Source: Schoenoplectus triqueter
Lineage: Eukaryota > Streptophyta > Magnoliopsida > Poales > Cyperaceae
Reading direction: 5' to 3'
DNA length: 34,142 nt
NCBI GenBank assembly: GCA_964058805.1
Contig: CAXKVV010000175.1
Coordinates: forward strand, 1 to 34,142
The position numbers and the translations under genes are program-made. The notes under the pieces are model-generated. The model had not been told where the DNA came from. It did not search any database and was given only the letters and a program-made list of their open reading frames with translations. Of this stretch, positions 1 to 10,925 are shown in pieces. Every line of letters starts with the position of its first letter. The first letter of the stretch is position 1.

Positions 1-2707
1 CCTTGAGATTTTTCCGAACAATATGCTTGTCGTGCCACCTTTTCGTTTTCTCTTTGTAAATGCGCGCATTTTCATACGCATCAAGTCGAATTTCTTCTAG
101 TTCATGGAGGTCTAAGATCCGATTTTCTCCTGCCACTTGCATGTCAAAATCAATGGCCTTGATTGCCCAATATGCTTTATGCTCGATTTCAACCGGGAGG
201 TGACATGATTTTCCATAAACCATCTTGTATGGGGTCATCCCGATTGGAGTTTTATAAGCTGTCCGGTATGCCCAAAGTGCATCATCCAACTTGAGAGACC
301 AATCTTTTCTCAACCTTGATACCGTTTTTTGGAGAATATTTTTTATCTCTCGGTTTGAGACCTCAACTTGCCCGCTTGTTTGAGGGTGATATGGGGTTGC
401 CACTTTGTGAGTTACCCCATATTTCTTCAAGAGATTGTTGAGTTGACGGTTTACGAAGTGAGAGCCTCCATCACTTATAACGGCATTTGGCACACCAAAA
501 CGGGGAAAAATTACCTTCTTGAACAACCGTTGAACCACTTTTGAATCGGCGGTTGGGCTTGGAATGACCTCCACCCATTTTGACACATAATCCACCGCAA
601 CAAGAATGAACTTGTTATTGCAAGAACTCGGAAAAGGGCCCATGTAATCAATCCCCCATACATCAAACACTTCTACCTCAAGGATGTTGTTGAGAGGCAT
701 TTCTTGTCGCTTCGATATGTTGCCTACTCGTTGGCAATTGTCACAAGAGAGAACAAATTGGTGTGCATCTTTGAAAAGGTTGGGCCAAAAAAATCTGGCT
801 TGGAGCACTTTTGCCGCTGTTTTTCGAGTTGAGGCATGTCCACCGTAAGGTGACGAGTGGCAATGTTGAAGAATGGACCGAACCTCTTGATCCGCTATGC
901 ACCGTCGGTAAATGCCATCCACACCAAGGCGGAAAAGGAGTGGCTCATCCCAATAATAGTGTTTGATATCGGCTAGGAATTTCTTCTTTTGTTGGTATGT
1001 GAGCTCGGGTGGGAGAATTCCACATGCAAGATAGTTGACAAAGTCGGCATACCATGGGACCTCCGTTTCTTCCACTTGGCAAAGTTGCTCATTACGAAAA
1101 GAGTCATCAATGGGGATCTCATCCTCCTCTTTTGATTCTTGCCACAGCCGCGACAAGTGATCGGCTACTGAATTTTCTGTGCCCTTTTTGTCCCTTATGT
1201 CAAGATCAAACTCTTGAAGCAAAAGTATCCACCGAATGAGGCATGGCTTGGCATCTTTCTTACCCAAGAGGAATTTGATGGCAGCATGGTCGGTGTATAC
1301 CGTGACCTTGGATCCGATTAAGTATGACCGGAACTTGTTGATTGCAAAAATAATGGCTAGGAATTCATTTTCAGTTGTTGTGTAGTTCGCTTGTGCCTCA
1401 TCTAGGACTTTGCTCGCATAGTATATGGCATATGGTTTCTTGTCCTTCCTTTGCCCAAGGACGGCTCCCACGGCATAGTCACTAGCATCGCACATGATCT
1501 CAAATGGGAGATTCCAATCGGGTGGTTGTAAGATCGGTGCGGAGATGAGAGCGTCTCTCAACCTACAAAAAGCATCAACACAACCTTGGTTAAAATCAAA
1601 AATTGCATCTTTCATTGTCAAATCAGTTAAAGGTTTAGCAATTCCCGAACAATCCTTGATGAACCGCCTATAGAACCCAACATGACCGAGGAAACTTCGC
1701 ACTTCTTTGACATTGGTCGGCCATGGCAGTTTCTCGATCACTTCCACCTTTGCTTTATCGACTTCCAACCCCTTGGATGAGACCAAATGACCCAACACCA
1801 CACCTTCTCGCACCATAAAGTGGCATTTTTCCCAATTTAGAACAAGATTGACTTCTTCACATCGCTTCAAAACTTTAGAAAGATTAGTCAAACAATCATC
1901 AAAAGAAATACCATAAACTGAAAAATCATCCATAAACACCTCCATGATATTTTCAATGAAATCAGAAAAAATAGCCATCATAGCTCTTTGAAAGGTACCG
2001 GGTGTATTATAAAAACCAAAAGGCATCCTACGGTATGCAAAGGTACCATATGGACAAGTAAAGGTTGTTTTTTCTTGGTCTTGTGGGTGTATTGGTATTT
2101 GGAAGAAACCAGAATAACCATCTAAATAGCAAAAGTAAGAGTGCTTAGCGAGTCTTTCAAGAAGTTGATCAATGAACAGAAGTGGAAAATGATCCTTTCG
2201 GGTCGCTTTGTTGAGCCTCCGATAATCTATACACATGCGCCATCCCGTGACCAATCTTGTTGGCAAAAGTTCATTATTTTCATTTTTCACCACTGTCATG
2301 CCTCCTTTTTTTGGAACGACTTGTACCGGGCTTACCCATTTACTATCCGAGATTGGATATATAATGCCGGCATCTAGTAACTTGATCACCTCTTTCTTCA
2401 CCACCTCTCTGAGATTTGGATTCAACCTCCTTTGCGGCTCTCGTGAGGGTTTGTGGTCTTCTTCAAGTAAAATACGATGCATGCAAAGGGAGGGGTTCAG
2501 TCCCTTAAGATCTTCTATTGAGTACCCAATTGCTTTCTTGTGCAACCTTAATTCATGCAAAAGTTTCGCGGTTTGTGTTATATTTAGGTGTGCACCGACA
2601 ATCGCTGGGTATGCCTTGTCGAGGTCTAGGAACTCATAACGAAGGTTAGAAGGTAGATGCTTTAATTCCAGTTGAGGTGTTTTGCTTCCAGCTTTTTCTT
2701 CACTGTC
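1..2707 (-). CDS. pol: Pol: reverse transcriptase, RNase H and integrase (partial, runs off the left edge)
   Basis: This polyprotein part copies retrotransposon RNA into DNA and inserts it. I read the minus frame (lowest codon base congruent to 2 modulo 3) as open from 2707 to position 1. RT lies at about 2460-1640, with [10 protein letters not shown] at its start and the catalytic FMDD at about 1925-1936. RNase H lies at about 1560-1150, with [27 protein letters not shown] and DHLSRL. The integrase zinc finger ([14 protein letters not shown]) is at about 870-730. The integrase core shows WGIDYMGPF and ISDGGSHF, and its glutamate lies in [16 protein letters not shown], at 362-364. All three DDE residues are present. 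The frame continues from the protease but follows a TGA at 2708-2710, so it would not be made by simple translation of the existing copy. The C-terminus is outside the window. Confidence 0.93.
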
Positions 2708-2714
2708 TCAAGCA

Positions 2715-2745
2715 CTGTCAGGACTCTCGGTGAGACTCTTGGCAG
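2715..2745. repeat. 31-bp near-palindrome, copy 1 (protease-RT linker)
   Basis: The right arm GAGACTCTTGGCAG is shared with copy 2. The left arm CTGTCAGGACTCTC is nearly its reverse complement. The copy lies 4 bases from the stop at 2708-2710. Here the minus frame reads SAKSLTESPDSA, a different codon phase from copies 2 and 3. Confidence 0.75.
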
Positions 2746-3597
2746 AGAATCTGTTTTCTTTCTCCAGCAATTCTGTTGCTTCGTCTTCTTTCATGTTGAA
2801 TTGCATGTTGAAAACCTCTGCTGCCAGCGTATCCATGGCTACAACCCTACAACAAACATCATCATTAGAGGGGTATTTCATGGATTTTGTAATATTAAAC
2901 TCAATTTTTTCATCCCCTATTGCCAATGAAAGTATGCCATTTTTCATGTCAAGATTTGCCCCAGCGGTGGCAAGAAATGGTCTCCCTAAAATTATAGGAA
3001 CTTGGTTATCCTCTTCCATTTCCATTACAACAAAATCACCGAGTACGAAGAATTTACCAACTTGGACCGGTATGTCTTCAATTAAACCCAATGGAAATCT
3101 AACGGACCTATCGGCTAGTTGTAAGGAAATTCTTGTTGGCTTAAGGTCCCAAATTCCTAACTTATCAAAGATTGATTTAGGCATGAGACTCACACTAGCA
3201 CCGGGGTCACACAAAGCCTTTTTGAGTTTAACGTTACCAATGGAGCATGGCAAGGTAAAACTACCGGGATCTTTCATTTTTGGTGGTAGTTGGTTTAGAA
3301 GTAGTGCACTACAATCCACCGTTAGAGCTACAGTTTCACACTCCTCAAGTTTCTTTTTGTTGGACAACATTTTCTTCAAAAATTTAGCATATGAGGGCAT
3401 TTGAGTGAGTGCCTTAATAAATGGAATGTTAATGTGCAACTTACTTAAGAGTTCAACAAACTTACCAAATTGATTGTCCTTCTTTACCTTGGCTAACCTT
3501 TGCGGGAAGGGGATTGGAGGTTTGTAAGGTGGAGGATCATACCTTGGTTCTTCTTCTTGTTGACTTACCTCTTCACTTACCTTTGGAGCTTCCTTCT

Positions 3598-3628
3598 CTG
3601 TCAAGACTTCCGCTGAGACTCTTGGCAG
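3598..3628. repeat. 31-bp near-palindrome, copy 2 (gag-protease linker)
   Basis: Starts CTGTCAAGACTTCC and ends GAGACTCTTGGCAG, with the same length and arm layout as copies 1 and 3. On the minus strand it is translated as LPRVSAEVLT. Confidence 0.75.
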
Positions 3629-3868
3629 AATATTCTGAGGTGAAATTGAGTCTCCGTCTCGCGTGACGGTTGGATTTTCATATTTAAAACCACTTCGCAA
3701 GACAATAGCTTTGCAATGCTCCCTTGGATTGAGTTCGGGATTGCCCGGAAGAGTGCCGGGTTGCCTTAAAGAGGATGATGCTTGCTGCGCCACTTGATTT
3801 TCTAACATTTTTATTTGTGTGGATTGTTGTTTTATTGTTTCTTTCATTTCATCCATTGCTTGCTTTTA

Positions 3869-5005
3869 TTGGTTCATGAATTGCTCCATCATCAATTCCA
3901 AGTTAGATTTTTATGGGATTTGAGGTTCAAATTGCCTTGGAGCAAAATTTTGTTGTTGTGGCACATTTTGAGTTGGTGCAAAACCTTGTTGGGGCCGGTT
4001 TTGGGTTTGAGATACCGTACCTTGATTGTTCTTGTATGAAAAATTTGGGTGATTCCTCCAACCCGGATTGTAAGATTGCGAGTATGGGTTGTTTTGAGGC
4101 CTATTGAAATTATTCAACATGTTCACATTTTCTAGTTTCTCTTGAGGAACACTCAATGGACATTCAAGTGCTGTATGTTCCATGGCACCACAAATTTCAC
4201 AAGAAGGAGAATGAGTTACTTGATTTATCTTGGAGACACTCAATTGACTGATTTGATTTTGAATTGCTTCGAGTTTTGCTTTCATGAAAGTCAAGGAATC
4301 TAACTCAAGCACACCCGGAGTGCTCCTTGTTGTATGCCGGTCGGAAGGAGACCAATGATGTTGGTTCACCGCCATTGTCTCAATCAAATTGTATGTCTCA
4401 TTCGTATTTTTGCTTGTCAATGCACCACCTGCTGCGGCATCAAAATTTTTTTTATCATTGCTAATTAGTCCATCATAAAAAATTTGCACAATATATTGTT
4501 TAGCAAGACCAAGATGTGGACACAATCTAAGCAAGTCCTTAAACCTTTCCCAAGCATCATACAAACTTTCATTTCATTTTTGCCCAAAATTCACAATTTG
4601 ACCTCTTAATTGAGCAGTTTTACTTGGTGGAAAATATTTGGTCAAAAATGCTTCGGTTAATTGGTCCCAAGTGGTTATAGAACCAGCAGGTAAACAATGC
4701 ATCCAAGCTCTAGCCCTATCCCTAAGAGAAAATGGAAACAATCTAAGCCTAAGGGCATCATCACTAACAGCATTACTCTTATATGTATCACAAATTTCAA
4801 GAAAAACCGCAAGATGCAAGTGAGGATCATCGCTAGGGAGTCCAGAAAATTGATTTTGTTGCGCCATTGTGATGAGATTAGCTTTCAGTTCATAGTTATT
4901 AGCTGCAATGGCGGGTGCAACAACACTTGGTCGCATGTTGGTCGCCTTTGGGATGATGAAATCCCTCAAAGGTCGATTTAGATCATCTTCTCCCTTAAGA
5001 GCCAT
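3869..5005 (-). pseudogene. gag: Retrotransposon Gag, broken by stop codons
   Basis: Gag builds the particle and binds the RNA. The N-terminal part (4577-5005) carries the retrotransposon gag domain, with RLRLFPFSLRDRARAW and ITTWDQLTEAFLTKYFPP. A TGA at 4574-4576 interrupts it. The same frame then continues with ESLYDAWERFKDLLR, and at about 4200 with the zinc knuckle CEICGAMEHTALEC (CX2CX4HX4C), followed by an asparagine/glutamine/proline-rich tail. TAA codons at 3911-3913 and 3866-3868 end the frame before the protease. The first ATG of the conserved block is 5003-5005 (MALKGEDD), but the frame is open upstream to about 5174, so the natural start may be further out. There is no frameshift. 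Confidence 0.9.
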
Positions 5006-5069
5006 CTCAGTAGCAAGATTTTCGTCAAGGAGAGGCCGAGAATTGGCTGAAAATTCTTCTGTTGCGAAT

Positions 5070-5100
5070 CTGCCAAGACTGTCACTGGGACTCCTGGCAG
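5070..5100. repeat. 31-bp near-palindrome, copy 3 (just upstream of the gag ATG)
   Basis: Starts CTGCCAAGACTGTC and ends GGGACTCCTGGCAG. On the minus strand it is translated as LPGVPVTVLA, the same phase as copy 2. It lies 65 bases upstream of the gag ATG. A half copy (CTGCCAAGGGTCTCGCTGA) starts at 6619 in the LTR. Confidence 0.75.
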
Positions 5101-5293
5101 GGAATTGAGATTTTGAATTAGTGATTCTTTTTTCGTAGCACCTTGTCTCCAGCCAACTTGTTCTTTCTTCCAGCTCTCAAGATCCTACAATGAGACAGAA
5201 TAAGAAGTGAAAAATAAAAATAAAGATAAAAGTAGAAATAAAAATGCTTAGTCTAATTGACTCAAAATAAATTTTGATATTAAATACACCGGT

Positions 5294-5310
5294 CCCCGGC
5301 AACGGCGCCA
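5294..5310 (-). other. Primer binding site for tRNA-Asp
   Basis: On the minus strand this reads TGGCGCCGTTGCCGGGG, complementary to the 3' end of plant tRNA-Asp including CCA. It lies 7 bases inside the LTR end, as expected for the site that starts minus-strand DNA synthesis. The tRNA-Asp match separates Athila-like elements from lineages that use initiator Met tRNA. I compared with the tRNA sequence from memory. Confidence 0.88.
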
Positions 5311-5317
5311 AAAAGCT

Positions 5318-6660
5318 TGATGTGTTTTAATAAGTGCTAATAAATACCCAAAAAATGATACTAAATGACGGATTGCAAGCGCACAACCTACCGTTAAGTA
5401 TATTGTCGGGTGTCGAATCCACAAGGAACGGGATTTAAATACCAAATTTATTTCTTTTAATTAGCTAAGCAACCAATTTCAGATTTTTAGAAAATAAAAG
5501 ACTAGATTCTAAGATTGACTTAATTGAAAAGATAAAATACGAGAAATTGAATATTTTTGGTATTCCTGGGATTTCGGCGTACAAATTACTAGAGGTTGTT
5601 GGTATTCATTTAATTGATGTTACACTCTTATATTTTCTTTGTGGGTTTCTAATCCAATGGTAGTATTTATCCACCGTCGTGGCTTCGTACCGTACTCAAT
5701 TTACTTAAACACCCGCTTTCGCGGCGCATTCTCCTAAACTAAGTCCATTAAGTTTCATGATTAGCCTAAACATATTTTAGTAATTTATTTTCTCCTTTCG
5801 GTACTTCAATAAATCATTCAAACAAATTTAGGTGTCCCCATTAGGAACGGGTTTCTCCTTTCGGTCATTCGCCTATTCCTACGTTATCTTATGTTATCGG
5901 GTCTCAAATTATTATCTTTCGATCTAACAATTGAAGTCCTAAGTTTAAACCATTTGTGTGACTAAGCTGTTCAATTAAATCAACTCATATCATACAAGTA
6001 GTTTAGCAATTCAAATCACAAGACAAACAAAGATCAAATAAAAGTAATAATACCAATTAAATTAAACCAACAACATAGTAATTTGTTACATGCCTAATCC
6101 CAAGAAAATTTATTTAGCCAAGCATGGCTTTAAGAATACAATGGTTCAGTTTTGGGTCCATCACATGAGATAAATGAGAGTTAAAAGAGAAAATAATGAT
6201 AAAACCCAATTGAAATCCAAGTTCTCTAATGTCTCCCCTTTTTCCTCTTGGTGAGAATTCATTCCTCTGAACCCCAAGTTGAACCTACAGGAGAGAGAGA
6301 GCCCCCCCCCCAGAAAATAAACTCCCCTCTCTGGTCCGAAAATTCCTCTTTTTCTCCTCTGTGAGAGAGAGAGTGTAAGAGATTTTCCTTCTTTGGTCTG
6401 CCTCCTATGGAATCTCCTAGATTCTCTCCCTAAATTTCAGCAATTCATTATCTCTCTCACCTCCTCTTTCCAAACAAGAGGTAAATCTCTTTCCTTTTTT
6501 CTCATTAATCTCCTTAAATTACTGCATTTAATCCCTGCTAAATCATAGATGAGATCTCTAGATTTTCCTTCGCGTGTACAGCTGTTTTCTTGCTCAATTC
6601 GCGTCTGGTAACTGCTCTCTGCCAAGGGTCTCGCTGATAGAGAGAGTAGGTTAACAAGTA
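5318..6660 (-). repeat. 5' LTR of the Athila-like element (outer end unresolved)
   Basis: The inner end begins TGATGTGT at 5318 on the plus strand, so the LTR ends in CA when read in the element's direction, next to the primer binding site. No coding capacity is seen. The sequence holds a block with repeated TCTCCTTTCGGT-type motifs (about 5790-5870), a CT/GA-rich stretch and a C10 run near 6303-6313. A part-copy of the element's 31-bp near-palindrome lies at about 6619. A possible TATA sequence on the minus strand (TTTATATAATA, about 6720-6735) would place the true outer end beyond 6740. The partner LTR is not in the window, so the boundary and target duplication cannot be set. Confidence 0.7.
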
Positions 6661-7476
6661 GCTTTCATGAAGGCAAGACTATTATCTCTGCAATTAATAC
6701 AATGTCCTTATTATGAGGTTATATTATATAAACCTACTCAAAGACTTCTAATCTTCTTTTTTGTTTTTATCATCTACTATTATTCCTCAATTGAACTGCA
6801 CAACCGCATTTTTCTAATTTTTCATGTTTTATTATTCACCTGTATAATCCAGAAATTTATAATTAATGCAGTTTCTTCCTGACAAGAAACCTTTCGTAGA
6901 ACTTGGCATTTTTTTGTCTAAATTTAAAGCAGCATTACGCGCAGGAGAAATTGTTATCATTGTATGCGAGAGAGTTGCTCTTATATTATTTCGGTCAATC
7001 AAAACTAAGATAAAAAAAAAAGACAAATCCCACCCACCATTTTTTAATAGAATTATTCAAGTTTTAAAAGGTAATAACGAAGGAAAAATAATGAAGAAAA
7101 TAAGGGACTAAGACGAAAAATGGCTGAAAGAAGGATTAATGCTAATAGGCGAATATAAAGTGTGATTAGCTTTATCGCCTCAAAGTCGGAGCCGTGCCTA
7201 CTGCTAACTGCCCCCACTACGAAACAAGAAAAGGTCACCGTCCCAGTACTCTTTCGTTACTTTCTTTTATCGTTTACCCCCTCGATTTCATTTTTCCTTG
7301 CCTTTTGCTCCCTCCACTGCCCAGGCCTGGGAAAAAGCGTGATCATTGCTTCCCAGATTTTCAAAGATTGCAAACCCCATACTGAAAAAGTGTTTCACTG
7401 CGAGCCCGAGAAGGCGAGAACTTCCTTGCATACAAGTTCACGACTACTTACGCATTGCTGGTCAAGGCAGCGAGCA
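6661..7476. other. Non-coding stretch between the retrotransposon and the first MITE
   Basis: AT-rich to about 7150, then of more balanced composition. Short open frames exist but show no recognisable domain. It may include the unresolved outer end of the LTR. I see no other feature. Confidence 0.5.
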
Positions 7477-7484
7477 GATAGAAG

Positions 7485-8107
7485 TAGAGTTTTGAAATGG
7501 ATCGGACGGTCCAATATGTCTCGGATCAGACCGTGACCATGGACCGGATCGGACTGTGGCTGGATCGTGGACTATTTTGTGTTCTATCACGGTCCAATTC
7601 AATGGTGGGTCGGTCCTCGATTCATCAAAAAATGAACTGTGCCGACCCGTCCTTTTATAATTTTTTTAGTATCATTCGATTTTTAAATTATTAAAAATAT
7701 TTAATTTATTCAATGAAAAATATTATTTAAAATTTGATAAATTTATATTTAAACTTTTATTATTTTTTATAAATTTCTGAAATTTATTTTTTTTTTAGAA
7801 ATTTTAAAATTTTTTAGTACTATTAGATTTTTAAACAATTAAAAATAATAATTTAAACTAGTTAAAAAAATATTATTAAAAAAATATGATAAATTGTTAT
7901 TTTTTCCGGTTGATAAAAAAAAATCGGACCAGACCGTGCCCGTCCCGTGGGGTCCGGCCCCCGGGAGCCAACAGTGAGTGGGTTCGATTTTTTCGAATTT
8001 GGACCGCCTACAACTAGCCCGTATGGACCGTGCGGGACCGTAAACCGTGGACGCAAGACCATGAACCGTCCGAATTTGAACCGGTTCGGACCGTTTTCAA
8101 ATCACTA
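7485..8107. mobile_element. hAT-like non-autonomous element (MITE)
   Basis: The element is bounded by a perfect 8-bp target duplication, GATAGAAG (7477-7484 and 8108-8115). Its ends read TAGAGTTTTGAAA and, reverse-complemented, TAGTGATTTGAAA. Both subterminal regions are GC-rich and full of CGGACCG-type motifs (about 7500-7560 and 7920-8095), the usual binding-site layout for hAT transposases. The centre (about 7650-7915) is very AT-rich. It has no coding capacity, so it must have moved with a transposase made elsewhere. The 8-bp duplication is the hAT signature; superfamily assignment beyond that is inference. Confidence 0.85.
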
Positions 8108-8115
8108 GATAGAAG

Positions 8116-9215
8116 CCAGTTGAACTCCTGCCAAGTGTAAAGGCGTGAATTTCCGTAGAATGCTACGAGTACAATATTATGTAGTTTGTGGTTAAAAGAA
8201 GGAAAAACAATGTAGATTACGTCAGTTAAATGGGAGTCGAAAGATTCTCACAATTCTAAACATTTAATATGGAAGACAACTTTCTCAAAGTTATCCAGTC
8301 AGAATCACTTCTCCATTACTTACGCTCTGTAACTTGCCGTTCTCTCATTTTCAAGACTGTACCGGCGATTTCCGTTTGTAGAAAACAGGAGGGGATCACC
8401 ATGGCAAGAGAGCGGGACTAAGCACGATACTTTCAAGTCCAAGGAGAGCATATTATATTCCGACTCTACTGGAATAATACCTGGAAATGGGATAAAGAAA
8501 GAGAACCCAAAAAATAAAAGAATTGAAAAAAATAAACAACTGTAAGAGAGAGAGATCACGCAGTTCTTATGGGGATTCTTTTACCAGCACGGTTTTCGAG
8601 ATGGCACGAGGCACGGATACCTGACCTGACCTGAACTCTTTTATCTTTTCACAAAAAAAAATGCTCCTCTCTCTCTAACTTCCAGTCACCGCATATCTGA
8701 GCAATAAAATAATGGCCAAGGACCAAAACAAAAATTTTATTAAAATAAAAGGGGTCAAATGTCAGAACCCTTTAAATTCTTCCCTCTCTCTCGCCGACAG
8801 CCTTCTGCTCCCCTTCTCAGTATCAGCCCCCGACTATGCTTGTACTTTATTTGCTCTTCAGGAAAAACCCACAAATCATAAACATTTAATTCCAGCAAAG
8901 CAACAAAATAACGAAAATTGAACTACAAATATTCCTTAATATTCATCTCTATTATAAGTTCACTATAGAATAATACTAGTATTACACTAAAACCATTAGC
9001 AAATTGTTACTACAAGCTCATACAAACCGGAAGGGGTTATAGCAAAAAAAAAACCTCATCACCCCAGTTTATAAAGAGTACCCGATAAGCACCAACTCTT
9101 CTCTCTCAGTTTTCCAAAATGAGAAAATCAAAATGCCCCAAAAAGAAAATTAAAACAAATTAAACCCCCCCCCCCACCCAAAAAAAAAAAAAATCCTTCA
9201 AAACCGCCACGCCAC
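8116..9215. other. Intergenic region and probable 3' UTR of the DUF506 gene
   Basis: The part nearest 9215 should be the 3' UTR of the minus-strand gene. A minus-strand AATAAA lies at 8846-8851, about 365 bases after the stop, and is one possible poly(A) signal. A C11 run followed by an A-run lies at about 9167-9193 and may be error-prone in assembly. The rest (8116-8840) has GA/CT-rich tracts and no gene that I can recognise. Confidence 0.5.
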
Positions 9216-10757
9216 TCACAGGACAGCTGTTAAACCGGCCACCGGGTTCCTCTTCGGTTTGCCGATAACCACCTCCGACGGGCGCACCACCACGGTTATC
9301 TTCTCCGCACTACACACCTCAAAATTAACTGAGATATCACCACCGGGCATATCAGGACTATCCATCCCCAACCTCCCATATTTTGCCATCCATTTTGATT
9401 TCATGTACTCCGACTTCCTCCAAGGCGGGAAGTGGAGCCCCTTCTTGCGCATGCTCTGCCTCACCGCCTCAGAAGCAAGTGTAACAATCTTGGCCATCCG
9501 GTCAGCGGTGCCAACATAGATGGATGGAAGAGATTGGAGCATGGTGCGATAGGTCTTGGTAGACCGTGCGATCTCAAATTCGGAACGGAAGTCTATCTCC
9601 ACCAACAGACGGCCTCCGCCGGTTATCACATCTATGTACTCATGCTCTCCTGTTTAGATCAGAATATGAGCGGTTTAGCTCAAAAATTATCAGAGGTAAT
9701 GAGAAGTGTAAGCCAAAACAAAATAAAGGGGTAACTTGAGAAATGCTAACATTAACTGCATCTTATACTGTGAGATTGGTGTACCTGGCAAAAATACTTT
9801 CCGAATTGCAATCATTAGCCTGCTAGCCCTTATTTCAATTGTGAATGTACCAAAAATTTCCATACATAACACCTCACTATTATCATTTTTTTGCTTTCAA
9901 CCCAACAATTTGACCCTTTCAAACATCGTCCGATTGAGGTTTAGAAGGGGAAATTCCCTTTCTATTTCAGACGCCTTAGCAATACCAAATAATCGAACCA
10001 ACATATCAGGCAACTAATTAAGGCAACACAGTGAATAAGTAAATCTAAACCGTAATTGCAGTACAACGACTTACCGGCCGGGATGGAACTGGTTTTCTCC
10101 CATTTGGCCTTGCACACAGCTGCATCATAACAGAGAGACTTGAGCCCATCACAGACAAGCTTACGGCTTTCTGACTTGCCGCATTTCAAGCTCCTTGTTC
10201 TCTCCACGATCTTAGATGCATCAGCCAATAGATTTCTCTCCGTCACATTTATGCAAGGCACCAAACCCTGTAAAGTTACCAAAACAAATATCATTATTAA
10301 TTGTGTTCCGAATAAAAATTCAAATTTTATTTACATTATGGATATAAAAGGCTCAAATTAAAGTGTTTCATACTTTGATGAGCTCCATGGCATCTCCTGA
10401 AGAAGGCGCAACAGCAGTTATGTCGCCATACTGCAAGTCGATTTCCTCATCTGAGATCTCGTCATAGTTACCATTAAAGCAATTACACCGGCTCCTGAGT
10501 GGTTTGTTCATCTCAGCGTTGTCCTCCATGAAGCTGAGAACCATGCGATCTAGGAACACCGAGCTGTCCCCGTCAGCCCTTACACCGCCCCCTCCTGAGT
10601 CGTCGGAATCCCTTTCAATGTCAACCCGAGTTGGTGCCACTGTGACGGTAGTCCTCGGCACAAACAAGCGGCGAAACCGAGATGGACGAGGTCTCATCAG
10701 ATCAATCCGGGCAGAGGATCTTGAGTCCATAGGTTGGATCTTGTTTTGGAATGGCAT
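9216..10757 (-). CDS. DUF506 / PDDEXK_6 family plant protein (three exons, 336 aa)
   Basis: Coding exons on the minus strand are 10757-10374, 10267-10075 and 9649-9216, with introns of 106 and 425 bases that begin GT and end AG. They join to 1011 bases: 336 residues and a stop. The start is the ATG of MPFQNKIQP, which matches the MPF...KIQP start common in this family. Conserved parts are FLDRMVLSFMEDN (68-80), CNCFNGN (91-97), GLVPCINVTERNLLAD (129-144), VEIDFRSEFEIARSTKTYR (209-227), QSLPSIYVG (231-239) and FPPWRKSEYMKSKW (266-279). These place it in plant DUF506 (Pfam PDDEXK_6), related in fold to restriction-type nucleases; nuclease activity is not established. Some Arabidopsis members are reported to restrain root-hair growth, but I cannot assign this copy to a named gene. 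No damage is seen. It stands alone, without related neighbours. Confidence 0.95.
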
Positions 10758-10784
10758 CACACTGGAATTCGCAAAATACCCCTC

Positions 10785-10802
10785 TTACTGTATATTCCCC
10801 AT
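10785..10802 (-). promoter_or_regulatory. Short upstream ORF 2 in the DUF506 leader (MGNIQ)
   Basis: ATG at 10800-10802 with a TAA five codons later, 28 bases before the main start codon. If it lies in the mRNA it would be read before the main ORF. There is no direct evidence for the transcript start. Confidence 0.45.
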
Positions 10803-10925
10803 CCCCAGAAAACGAACACCGATTCGATGCAAAAACTATCCGGGAAAAGTGTATACTCTCGTAAGAAGGGAATCTCAAAGAAAGGTTTAGAGATTTGAAG
10901 AAATCTTTAAGGTTTAGGGAGAAGG

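Larger units (their letters stand above)
2708..3856 (-). pseudogene. Retrotransposon aspartic protease segment, with gag-protease linker
   Basis: The 382-codon open stretch lies between a TAA at 3866-3868 and a TGA at 2708-2710, in the same frame as gag and pol. The first half is a proline- and glutamate-rich linker (PPYKPPIPFPQRL), then a helical stretch typical of Athila polyproteins. The retropepsin follows. Its active site reads CDPGASVSLMP, and the C-terminal flap side reads ILGRPFLATAGA. Athila proteases usually show DLGAS at this place, so DPGAS is a substitution next to the catalytic aspartate. The enzyme would cut the polyprotein inside the virus-like particle. The ATG at 3854-3856 is probably internal to the ancestral polyprotein, not a true start. 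Confidence 0.88.
1..6660 (-). mobile_element. Ty3/gypsy LTR retrotransposon, Athila-like, left part cut by the window
   Basis: Read on the minus strand, the order is LTR, primer binding site, gag, aspartic protease, reverse transcriptase, RNase H and integrase, the Ty3/gypsy order. The primer binding site matches the 3' end of plant tRNA-Asp, which is characteristic of the Athila lineage. Gag has a single CX2CX4HX4C knuckle and the RT carries FMDDFSVYG, both usual in that lineage. Gag, protease and pol lie in one reading frame, broken by four in-frame stops at 4574-4576, 3911-3913, 3866-3868 and 2708-2710. The part beyond integrase and the second LTR lie outside the window, so age cannot be estimated by LTR comparison. 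The outer LTR end is not resolved, and 6660 is only the last position where the LTR-like texture still seems clear. Confidence 0.93.

Noticed and set aside
6303..6313. C10 run as a biological signal
   Set aside because: Most simply a homopolymer within a CT/GA-rich part of the LTR, and prone to sequencing error.
7162..7536. 124-codon open frame on the plus strand
   Set aside because: It runs into the MITE at 7485 and shows no domain, so its last part is transposon DNA. Likely chance.
8320..8559. 79-codon minus-strand frame with a hydrophobic start
   Set aside because: It is low-complexity (F, S, L rich), with no conserved motif and no gene context.
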